From contig JAQOOI010000055.1 in assembly GCA_028554645.1 (NCBI GenBank), positions 62,001 through 126,000 of the forward strand: 64,000 nt of DNA, in the 5' to 3' direction. The position numbers and the translations under genes are program-made. The notes beneath the pieces are model-generated. The model was not told the origin of the DNA. It ran no database searches and saw only the letters and a list, made by a program, of their open reading frames with translations. This DNA comes from Omphalotus guepiniiformis. Its lineage: Eukaryota > Basidiomycota > Agaricomycetes > Agaricales > Omphalotaceae. Shown here piece by piece: positions 22,263-32,351 of this stretch; the stretch's first letter is position 1; the number at the start of each line of letters is the position of its first letter.

Positions 22263-24253
22263 GCAAGCTGAACGAGGGGAAACGAGGGAAGAGAAAGATG
22301 GATCGAATGGCAATGATGTGTTACGCACTTTTATTATATTGACATTTTTAGACATCGTCATAGAGCAGCGACACTATTTACCGGTAACGTTGTTGGGCCC
22401 ACATACTGCACCAGGCTATGATCCAGATCATGATGGAGGAACAGACGTATCCCGAAATTTTAAAAACTGCCAAATACATAAACATCATTTCACCGTCTAT
22501 GTGGGTGGGAGTGAGTATACATAGGTAAGTAACAACGGGAAAACGCAAGCTCAACCTTAACGTAGCGGCGTAGTTTGGTTGACGTGACTCCGGTATCGTA
22601 CCTCTACAAGCGAGGAGTTTCAATAGTCGGTAAGGACCGTCATTATCACTTCCAACGAGGCTATATATTCGTGAAACATCTCGGTAGTGGATTGGTGTAA
22701 CTTAGCCTTCTCAATTCAATGCCAAATAACTCATATCATATCAGCCTGAGAAATACGATGTGATCATTTGTGAAATTGGACCCACCCTTGAGGCTTGGAC
22801 CCACCCTTGAATTCCTATTATAGGAGCCTGTTGGGAGCCTGTAGGAGCACTGAGAGATAATCAACCTGTTGAAGAAGTTGAAGGAAGATTTGTCCTGATG
22901 TTGGTATAGAGCTATAATATAACGAGTCCTTTCAAGTTTTTGGTATTTTAGGTCGTATTCAGGCCCCCACAAGCGCTATGAATCATTTCCAACTGTTCAG
23001 AACAGTTGAGTACAGTTGAGCAGTCAGATCAGTTACCTGAGTTAGAAACCGGGCATCAATCAACATGACGGTATCTTGTGGAACTGCCTCTAGATACAGT
23101 ACTTCTTGATAGAATTGCACATTTGATGTCTTTGTGAGCATCTAGAGCAAACCAACGTAAATCTCGTAGAATACCTGCACTGCGAGTTTTCCAAAGGATT
23201 CGGAAGCGGGGGCACACCCAAATCAAGAATAGCCGGTGAGTCTCCGTTCGAGTAACCATCCCGGTAGAGCGGTTTATCCGGAAAACAGGCTAAGACAGGC
23301 TGCACTGAGCACCATTCATAGAATATGCACCTGATTCAACTGATGAGGCAGCCTATTCATGCGCATTTATATGTTTAATTTGGTTTTTCATGTTTTGTTG
23401 TCAATTCTGAACAGACCCCGAAATGAGCCCTTCATTGTTTTGAAAACCTCGGTTGGTGGATCTGAGAGGGAAACAGAGGGAAACGAGCACTTGTCGGCAA
23501 ATAGTTATCCTTCGTGAGCAAGAAGAGATAGGCCAGAGGTAAATCAGAGCAAGCTTGGTTTAAAGACATAGCGATGGACTTTTTCCAAGAGATCACTTTG
23601 CGGTCTGCGTGAGTACATGGGTTCTGGAACGTTGACAACGATGACTCGGTCGGATTACTCTGACCGGAACAAAAGGAAGTTCAAAGACGTAGCACATCTA
23701 TGCAATTAGACAGATACTTACTCGGATGGTATCTAAATAACCCAGTTTAGGGACACGTCCTATTTCAACTAGCTTGTTTTGAAGCATTCATCCCCTCAGA
23801 GACAATCTAGAGACAAGCAAGTTTACTTTTTGTCATATTTCAAGCACACGATCTGAAGACTGACTGAAGGTATTCCAAATCGGCGCGCGCACCTTGACAA
23901 ACTAATACATCCCAGAACCCATTATTGCTCTGCCGTCTCATGAAGAAATATTTGAAGCGGACGGTCAGTTAGAGAGATAGAATAAGAATTTCCATAGGAA
24001 TCTTTGAGGCGCAGCACAAGGTATCCCCTTTGCTTCTTTGTGATGTTTTGCGGAGACTTCAATTCTCTTGAGTTGAATAGTTGAATAACGACAGCAATAC
24101 AGGTAGCAAGCAAGATATCGTTTGTAGAGCAGAACAGTCTGAGCAACAAAGCGAATCGACCGCCGGTGATGGTGGTTCGAAAGCAAAAGTTCACGCCTGC
24201 GAAGATCGCCACGCACAGCTTGCACCCTTACCCTTTCCTCATTTTTGGCCTCG
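22263..24253. other. 2-kb divergent intergenic region
   Basis: This lies between the synthetase (leftward) and the adaptin gene (rightward), so it holds both promoters. No gene is supported on either strand. A 14-bp GGACCCACCCTTGA motif is repeated in direct order at about 22778 and 22798, followed by a GGGAGCCTGT repeat (about 22830-22845). The A+T-rich middle may be decayed sequence. Confidence 0.35.
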
Positions 24254-27196
24254 ATGAGCTTACGGGCTCCCCGGAAGGGTGAAAATTATGAACTCAGTGT
24301 TGATCTCAACAGTGAGTACCGTGAAAAACGCAAGGATGCCATCAAGCGGGTGATAGCTTCGATGACCGTTGGCAAAGGTGCGTTCACTCAAACTCCTCGG
24401 TACGAACTCGACGCTAACCACTGTAATTCTTCTCGCAGATGTTAGCGGCCTATTTCCAGACGTTCTTAAAAACATGCAAACCGATGACCTGGAACAGAAG
24501 AAGCTGGTTTATCTGTACTTGATGAATTACGCCAAGACACAACCTGAACTCGTCATCCTCGCTGTAAACACGTTCGTCAAGGACACAGATGACCCAAATC
24601 CTCTGGTCCGAGCTTTGGCAATACGAACTATGGGTGTTCTTCGCGCAGAGAAGATCATCGATTATCTCTGTGACCCCCTACAGAAATGTCTTCGGGATGA
24701 AAATCCTTATGTCCGCAAGACGGCGGCATTGTGTGTCGCAAAGCTTTATGATCTGAAGCCGGAGCTGGTCATTGATAATGGGTTCTTGGAGCAGCTGCAT
24801 GAGATGATCTCGGACAGCAATCCCATGGTCCGTCACATCTACTATCTGCATTGAAACTCATCACTTTGACACACGAATAGGTGGTGGCCAATACAGTTGC
24901 TGCTCTTACAGATATTCACATAGCTGCGACCTCACAACCCTCCACCTCCTCCTCAGAATCAGGTGTATTCAACATCTCTGCTTCTGTTCTCAACAAATTG
25001 TTGATTGCTCTGAATGAGTGTTCCGAATGGGGTCGTGTCGCCATTTTGAACGCGTTAGCACGATACAATGCTCAAGACGACAAGGAGAGCGAGCACATCT
25101 GTGAACGTGTAGTCCCTCAGTTTCAGCACGTCAATGGGAGCGTTGTTTTGGCTGCAGTAAAGGTTTGTGCAGTCATGCAATGAAGTTGCCCGATGTTCAT
25201 CATCCTTTCGTCAGGTCATCATGATTCATATGCGCGGAGTACGTCGTGAAGACCTCATTAAGCAGCTTGTCCGCAAGATGGCGCCTCCTTTGGTGACCCT
25301 CCTGTCTTCACCTCCAGAGGTTCAATGGGTCGCATTACGAAACATCAATCTCTTGCTACAGAAACGACCAGACCTTCTTCAAAACGAAATGCGAGTGTTT
25401 TTCTGCAAATACAATGACCCATTATATGTCAAAGTCGAAAAATTGGACATTATGGTCCGCCTAGCGGGGGAAAATAACGTCGACGCGTTGCTAAGTGAAT
25501 TAAAGGAGTAAGAAGGTCTCTAGCTCGCCTGAAGCCAACTCAATAACCAGCCCTATACAGGTATTCCTCGGAAGTAGATGTGGATTTCGTCCGGAAGAGC
25601 ATCAAAGCCATCGGGCAAACTGCAGTAAAAATAGACGCGGCTGCGGAACGATGTGTTCATGTTCTCCTAGAACTCATTGATACGCGGGTGAGCTATGTTG
25701 TGCAGGAGGCAGTGGTTGTGATGAAGGTGAAGGTTTTCTCTCTATTGATTTCTAGGTTGTTAATACTGGTCTTTCTGAAAGGACATCTTTCGAAAATACC
25801 CCTCGACCTACGAAGGAATCATTCCCACTCTATGTGCTAACCTGGATGAATTGGACGAACCTGAGGCTAAGGCCTCTCTCATCTGGATCATAGGAGAATA
25901 TGCCAATAAGATCGATAACGCCGATGAACTTTTGGGCATTTTCGTGGATAGTTTTACAGAAGAATCTTACCCCGTATGTCTAGCTCTCCATACATCATCA
26001 CGTCTTGAAACTGAATTACTCGTGCTCCTCGCTATCGTTCCTTTGCCCGGCTTGGCATGGTCACACGTAGGTCCAACTGCAGACGCTAACTGCTGTTGTC
26101 AAACTGTTTTTGAAGAAGCCGGATTCGTCACAGGGTATTGTCCAGCGCATACTCAACACCGCTACAAAGGACTGTGATTCACCTGACGTCCGTGATCGTG
26201 CGTACATATACTGGCGTTTACTGTCTACGGATCCTGGTGCTGCAAAGGTTAGTCAGATTTCTCAGATTGGATTGCTGCATTCTTTCCTTATGGAGATGCT
26301 GCGGGGCACTCTTCCCTGGCGTTAAGTGGCTTGGCCCTCATTTTTACAGACCTCCTTGTCTCCGTTTCTCTTTTCTTTTCAGTTGATCATTCACCCGAGC
26401 ATGCGAAGCTAACATTCATGTTATAGGCGGTTGTTCTGTCACAAAGACCGCCTATATCTATTCCTAGAACTACAGTGGCGCCGGCGTTACTCGAGGAACT
26501 GTTAGGCGAAATTTCCAGTTTAGCTAGTGTGTATCATAAACCGGAAGAAACGTTTGTTGGACGAGGACGAGTCGGTGCCGATTCGTTACAGAGGAAGGGT
26601 ACAGAGTACGTAATGTCTTCTACTTTCATTCTGCTTTTCCCTTGCAGGTTTCTGTATTCGGTATATTGCGCTGAATGGATCATGCACACTGAACTTGTTG
26701 CTCTTTTTAGTGTGTCTGACGACCGATTCTCCACGCAAAAAGCCCTGCAGACAGTCGCCGCTGGACAGCAAGCTGAGAATCTGCTGTAAGTCTCCCTTGT
26801 TCACGTCATACAAATCATACATTTTTCTCATTTTCTGCTCATTTCTGTAGTGACTTTGATGATGCTCCAACTGTGGAAGGGCAGCCATCTGGCTTGGCCG
26901 CCACCGAGGTGTTATCCCATACACCCGCGGCTGCGAGTCTGCTTGCAGGCACATCAAGTAATCCCCTAGATGATCTCGTGTCTATATTTGGCGGTGGAGG
27001 AGTTGCTGCTACTCCTGCTACCGCAACACATGACGTCTTCAGCGGGTTGGGTATGGGATCCAGTTTCTTAGTAGGAACATCGGGAGCTGGATCACTTGGC
27101 AGTCCGATCGCGCAGCCACCACAGCCCACAGTGTCACAAGCACCGCTGCCTGCGCAGAACCAGCAACCTCAGGATGATCTTCTGGGTTTGTTCTAG
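24254..27196 (+). CDS. APL2: Clathrin adaptor beta subunit (AP-1 type, beta-adaptin)
   Basis: Beta-adaptin of a clathrin adaptor complex, acting at the trans-Golgi/endosome in cargo sorting. The N-terminal trunk is almost motif-perfect: [24 protein letters not shown], then [31 protein letters not shown] and [18 protein letters not shown]-like repeats continue through about 26330, then a hinge with clathrin-box-like acidic L-D-D-L-V sequence, and the protein ends D-D-L-L-G-L-F at TAG 27194-27196, without the C-terminal ear of animal beta subunits. This short form is usual for fungal AP-1 beta. At least nine introns, including one with donor GTCCGT after M-V. AP-2 beta cannot be excluded from these motifs alone, but AP-1 fits better. 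The ATG at 24254 is the first in frame. Confidence 0.9.
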
Positions 27197-27759
27197 CCAG
27201 TCCGCCCATTCACTTTCATGTCCAAAGGTATTCTCGTCACCCCCTGGATTTCCGGAATGTATACAGTGTACCCTTTTCTTTTAATCGACGTATAGCCCCA
27301 GCGACAAATGACCGAATACGATACGATGCGTGCCAAAAGTGGTACTTCTGATTGTATGCGAAACACATGACTTTGAATAAAGGAACCGAAGAAACGGCCA
27401 GTTTCGCTAAACTGTATTAGCGAGTTGATATGAGTGCGAGCAGGTGCGAGCTCCAAGATAGTAAGGTACAGTCATCAAAGGAAGCGTTGGGTTTGTCGCC
27501 ACATGGAAATACATATAAGGTTATCATGGAGAGGGGAGCATTATTCCTCCTTCGGGTTGTTTGGACTGCGTCACTGCTGGCATACCTGAGATGTTCGGTT
27601 ACGGTGGAAACCTTTGAATGAACAGTTGATGAATAGAACGATCTTGAACAGTCTTTTCAAATATCACTAGTAAGTTTTTCAGACTATATATATATATATA
27701 TATAATATCCTGGTCTTTTTCGAGCTTATTCCAACTGCCCGCCCTTCCTTCAGTCCCGG
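27197..27759. other. Intergenic region with left edge of the segmental duplication
   Basis: The 3' side of the adaptin gene and the promoter of GH30 copy 1. From about 27640 (CGATCTTGAACAG) the sequence matches the promoter of GH30 copy 2 at about 32229, so this is the left boundary of the duplicated unit. It contains a TA dinucleotide run (about 27692-27712) that is shorter in copy 2. Confidence 0.55.
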
Positions 27760-30331
27760 ATGCAGTTGTCCCTGGCCCTTTCTTGTTTACTCGCCCTGGT
27801 AGCTACACCTGCTGCATCTCAGCAGATATGGGATATCGTAGGTCTTCTGTTGATGTAATGAGTTATCAGGTCTACTGACGACAATTCAAAACAGTGGCAG
27901 ACGACCTGGGATCGATCCAAGCTTTTCACCTCGTTGGCACCTTCAACGCCCATCAACTTCGTCACGCCTAGTACCATTGGAAGTGCTGATATAGTTATTG
28001 ATGATACTTCGACGTTTCAATCTGTGTGGGGTTTTGGTGGTTCTCTCAGTACGTTTCAATGCCCATACGTCCGCATATAGCCCCTAACACCGCTTTCGCA
28101 GCCGATTCTGCTGCTTTGACCTTGAACAATCTTAAGGTTCGACAGATAGATCGATTACAACTTACTCGATCTCACGCTTTCGGATTTAGTCGAAAAATTC
28201 CAATAATTACTGGGCGTTGTTGAATTACTTATTCTCGCCGACGGATGGGGCGAATGCGGCTGGACTGAATTATATCCGGGTTCCATTGGGCGCTTCCGAC
28301 TTTTCTGCCAACTGTACGTGTGCTAAACCTCGAATGAGCGTCAAAAGACTGACCTCCGCTTGCTTTAGTGTATAGTTTTGACGACTCTAATGGAGATACC
28401 TCTTTCAACAACTTTAACATCAATGCAGCACCTTCATATCTATTCTCAGTGTTAAAAGACATCCAATCTGTCAACAGCCGTGCGTAACTAACTCTCCTCT
28501 CTGCTCCCATGTGCACTAACTTTTGTTACAAGTCATCAAGGTCCACGTCCTGCCGTGGTCTCCTGTAAGCAGACTGCTATGGTCTCTCTTCACTACAACT
28601 AAGTTCGGTGTTCTTTCGTTAGCCTGGGTGGATGAAGACGACTGGTACAATGGACGGCGGATCCCTACAGTCTAGTTTTATCGGCAGCTGTGAGTGTCAT
28701 TGAATACGAGACGAGACAAGTACCTAATGACATCATAGACGCGAATTATCTCTTGAAGTGTTTGCAAGGCTTCAATAGCAATGGAATCCCACTCTATGCT
28801 ATCTCTATTCAGAACGAGCCACAGAACAGCGATTCTACATATCCGACATGCACTATCAGCGCCACAGTAGAAGCTCAGATTGGCACGGCGCTGAGAACTC
28901 TGATGAATGCCAATGGTTTCTCTTCTGTTAAACTAATCGGTGAGTCAATCAAGTTTTTTTAGGCAGAGCGTGTCGATAGGTTTCAATAATGCAGGATTTG
29001 ATCATAACTGGGACGGTGCTGGTACCTATGCAATTCAACTAATGCAAGCGGCTGGAAGTTCCTTCGATGGTGTTGCCTTCCATTGCTATGGGGTAAGTAT
29101 AAGGTCAGGACGCATGTTTTGCCACTCACGAATGACATTGGATAGGGATCGGTAACCGATCAAGATACGTTCCATGCACAGTATCCTACAAAAGAAGTGC
29201 GTGGTAACTTCGTGCCAACAAGACTGATATGCAAATCTTATCATCGCTTTTCAGATCTATTTTACTGGTGAGCTTCTAAATTCACCAATGTGTCCATACA
29301 TTCATGTAGGCATGGATAGAATGTGCTGGAACAATTGGTAGTGATTGGTGGAGTGATATCAAGGTTCGTCTTCTGTACCTTGTTATTGAACGAGGTACTG
29401 ATGGTCGATCTTTCAGTGGTACATGGACAATATGTATGTAACCCTCATGAACTCTACTACTTTACTCAGATGTATTTGGCACCTGGCTCCAGCTTCATCG
29501 GTATGTCCCCAATCTGAGAAATAGTACCGCCACTTCTGATTGAGACTTTCATCGGTTCTATCACGCACAATTCCCACTCAGGTTTGATGTGGAACATCGC
29601 GCTCGATGGGAACGGCAATCCCAAGCTTCCAGGTACAGATAGCTGTGGAGGTGCAGGCTGTCGTGCTATCGTACAGGTCAACAGCGACGGAACCTACAGT
29701 GTCAACCAAGAATGTGAATTTCCGTTTTGAACGTTCGTGGCAATCTAAGCTCATCCTCGATATTCAGTCTACTCGATGGCTCAGGCATCGAAGGCTATTA
29801 TTCCTAAAGATGTCGGTGGACCTTTCGGGAAACGCATTGGCGTTTCTGTAGGAGGTTCTATGAACTGGGGATTGATTGTTGGCGCGTACGTCACTGGACG
29901 AGTGAATCCTAGTGACTGGTTGAGATATTCTATCGTCGTTTTGAACTGTGAGTTAATCCTCTTGCACAGATCTACTGGATTAGAACCTTGTACTGAACAC
30001 ACATATCTCAGGGGCGGACAATAGCAATGGAAATTGGGATCCTCAACCCATACAGACAACAATTGAATTCCGAGGGATGCAGGTGTGTTCATAGTTTTCT
30101 CGCTAACTTCCCTGCCTTATGCACGTGAAAGGCGACATACACCTTCCCTGTGGGCGTCACCACGCTATGGTGGTATGGTATGTCCTACCACTTTCTTTAT
30201 CTGCGAAATATTTAATCTTCTGATAATTAGCTCCCAACGAGTCCTCTCTGAATGCAACCCAAGCCGAGTCGTACAAGATATACTCCGAAACCGAGGGCAA
30301 ACAGCAGCCTTTGCGCTATTTCGAGCAGTGA
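27760..30331 (+). CDS. GH30 family endo-beta-1,6-glucanase-like hydrolase, copy 1
   Basis: Secreted glycoside hydrolase of family GH30. It has a signal peptide (M-Q-L-S-L-A-L-S-C-L-L-A-L-V-A), the early G-F-G-G-S motif, the acid/base region I-S-I-Q-N-E-P-Q-N (Glu in N-E-P, about 28814) and the nucleophile region I-Y-F-T-E-C-A-G (about 29259-29330 across an intron). The C-terminal beta-sandwich reads G-M-Q-A-T-Y-T-F-P-V-G-V-T-T-L-W-W-Y. About 14 introns; stop TGA at 30329-30331. Members cleave beta-1,6-glucan, a fungal wall polymer, so a role in own-wall turnover or mycoparasitism is plausible. Two differences from copy 2: Trp replaces Ser in the S-G-F-G-G motif (28027-28029), and the acceptor of one intron near 29550 is lost, with an in-frame AG 27 nt further on as the likely substitute, costing nine residues. 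Otherwise all exons stay open. Confidence 0.85.
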
Positions 30332-30859
30332 GCATAGTGTGCTGAGATTGGTTGTCCTTCGGTGATAGAAAATTTCTTTCGGCATTGATAGGGTATTACG
30401 AACCTGGAATCCGTTTGGATCGCGTGGATGAAGCTTATAATAAGTACTGCGCGCGCACATAATATGATGCATAATTACGAATGGTTTCACGGTTGGTTTA
30501 GGTTTGGTACAACACGAAATTGGCACGACTTTTCAAGTTTCTCCTGTATTTACTATTTCCTAATTATTTGTAGCATGTTACTTGTTATCGCCGCTTTGGG
30601 CGAAATTGCTGGCATACGACATCATTGAGGGTTCTCCTTTGTTTCGTTCGGATGTTTTGGAAGGTAGCACTACAGAGAACGTGCCACTCATAAGCAGCCG
30701 TATACTGAAAAAGTTCATTAGTTTATTGTCGAGTGAGAGACAGGGTCATGGAACGCCTATATGCTCACAGGGACCCAGAAGGTATAGAATGATTTGCTGT
30801 ATACATAGTGAGAGAAGACCATCGGTATCGGTGCTATAAACGACGTGTGAGTAGAAGAA

Positions 30860-31311
30860 ATTCAGTTGTGAGCTGGCCTATGATGGTGACAACTGAAGTC
30901 AACATCACCGAGTGCGAGTACAAAGCGGCCCTCTCTGCTTTGAGAACTGAAGCATCGATCACATTGCCGTTTGCGAGTTATGACGGGATTTTATATCTTG
31001 GACAAGGGATAAAAGACATAAGTGTCTCTACAATTATATCTTTTATCTCTTTGTCCAAGTCGGTTTTCGCTGAAAGTTCTGGTTGACTTATTTCAGCCTC
31101 GAGATGAGTAACCAGATTAGCAATTCCCCTTGTCCCCTTAAAATCGTATCTCGCGGGTTCTAGACGAGGGGTGGCTGCTACAAAAACAAGTCCGTGGTTG
31201 CTTTTCATAGTTAAGTAGCTGCCATCGTGATTTCCGACCACAGGCAGCTTCAGCGTAATCGGGAGATGCGGCTGTTACATAGTCACCGGTGAATGTGGAA
31301 GGAGCAGACAT
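30860..31311 (-). pseudogene. Deletion-fused remnant of the transporter and the FAD oxidase
   Basis: Read leftward, this piece matches three separated parts of unit 2 joined together. The 3' end of the DUR3-like transporter (30860 to about 31170, matching about 53680-53970) is joined at about 31171 to an internal transporter piece (matching about 55391-55463). That is joined at about 31244 to the first codons of the BBE oxidase (31244-31311, matching about 59036-59102, M-S-A-P-S-T-F-T-G-D). The oxidase promoter follows to about 31565 with a further internal deletion relative to 59110-59670. It cannot encode either protein. It shows that unit 1 once carried both genes. Confidence 0.8.
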
Positions 31312-32169
31312 ATTTGATAATGTAGAAGTTATCGAAGTTGTTGAGTTGAAAAGAAGTGAAGAAGGGTTTGCTGCGACGGATAAGCGGGGCAGTCCCCTCT
31401 GAATTTTGATATTTCAAAGTTTTGCGGGAGCTGTAAAAAGCATATAGGATGGCTGGTTATGAGAGGATCTCGAGTCGAATTGGCTGCGTAAACGATAGAA
31501 GTAAACGATGGATGTTCTGAAGTTCAAGTGTTGAAGGCAGCTTGAACTCGCCTACGTAAAGGTTCGGCAATAAGTAGATAGCTTGCTCGGGGCTTTGCCC
31601 ATAATCATTTTAACATGCTCAAATCCTGTGACACTCATAGATCACTCAAGACTCACTCCAGACTCAGAGCAGCAAATAAGATACTAGCACAAGTGATAGG
31701 TGAATTACAAAATATAAGTAAGGAGCAAGCAGCAGTCACATACATTATATCAGACTCATATGCATCCTCCTTCCGGGGAACAACAGGAGCGGGTTCCGCC
31801 ATGGCAGCTGGCTCTACTGTGGTGGATGCCGTGGGAATTGCAGGCATAGCTGTAGAATTATCGGAGATGGTTGAGAGCGGGTTGAGAGCGTGTAGCAAGT
31901 TGTATGATGGGGCCGGGGGACCATAGTGGGCGGCAAGTTTGAGGCGGCTTGCAACTGTCGGATTCCTCGAGTCATTGGAAGGGGAAGTTGTATTCGTCCA
32001 GTATTATATAGTAGATTCCGAGTAGATTCGTCGTAATTCTTTCTTCGAGAGGGATAAAGACAACATGTCAGTTTGAGGTTTAGAGCAGATGAGGGGGTTA
32101 GGGTTACGGGCAGAAAACCCTTTTATGGTAGTAATTCGAGCTTGTAAACCGTCCAAAGAACAACGAACA

Positions 32170-32206
32170 ACGAATCCTAACGAAAATCCACTTCGTTAGG
32201 ATTCGT
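32170..32206. repeat. Perfect 15-bp inverted repeat, 7-nt loop
   Basis: Arms ACGAATCCTAACGAA (32170-32184) and TTCGTTAGGATTCGT (32192-32206) are exact complements. It lies about 20 bp left of the junction between the two duplicated units and is not found at the right edge of unit 2. Confidence 0.85.
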
Positions 32207-32351
32207 AATAAATTAGATCATGCATATGCGATCTTGAAGTTGACCAGTCTTTTCAAATATCACGAGTAAGTTTGTTGAACTATATATATCATATCCTGGT
32301 CTTTTTCGAGCTTATTCCAACTGCCCGCCCTTCAAGTTCCTTCAGTCCCGG

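Larger units (their letters stand above)
27640..32228. repeat. Segmental duplication, unit 1 (reduced)
   Basis: Unit 1 begins at CGATCTTGA near 27640 and ends at AAATTAGATCATGCATAT near 32209-32227, where unit 2 starts directly with CGATCTTGA. The right edge of unit 2 carries the same AAATTAGATCATGCATAT at about 60228-60246. The unit originally held GH30, transporter and FAD oxidase. Unit 1 has kept GH30 whole and lost most of the other two, and has extra unmatched sequence at about 31565-32200. Confidence 0.8.
30332..32351. other. Region between GH30 copies, mostly remnants
   Basis: Contains the empty target site of the transposon (CCTGTA at 30543-30548), sequence matching 52934-53040 and 53470-53970, and the fused transporter/oxidase remnant (30860-31580). 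It is followed by about 600 bp unmatched in unit 2, a 15-bp perfect inverted repeat (32170-32206) and the junction to unit 2 at about 32228. No intact gene is supported; the 103-codon frame at 31615-31926 has no recognisable domain. Confidence 0.6.

Noticed and set aside
32091..32110. Telomere-like TTAGGG sequence
   Set aside because: Only about one and a half units; too short to mean an interstitial telomere.
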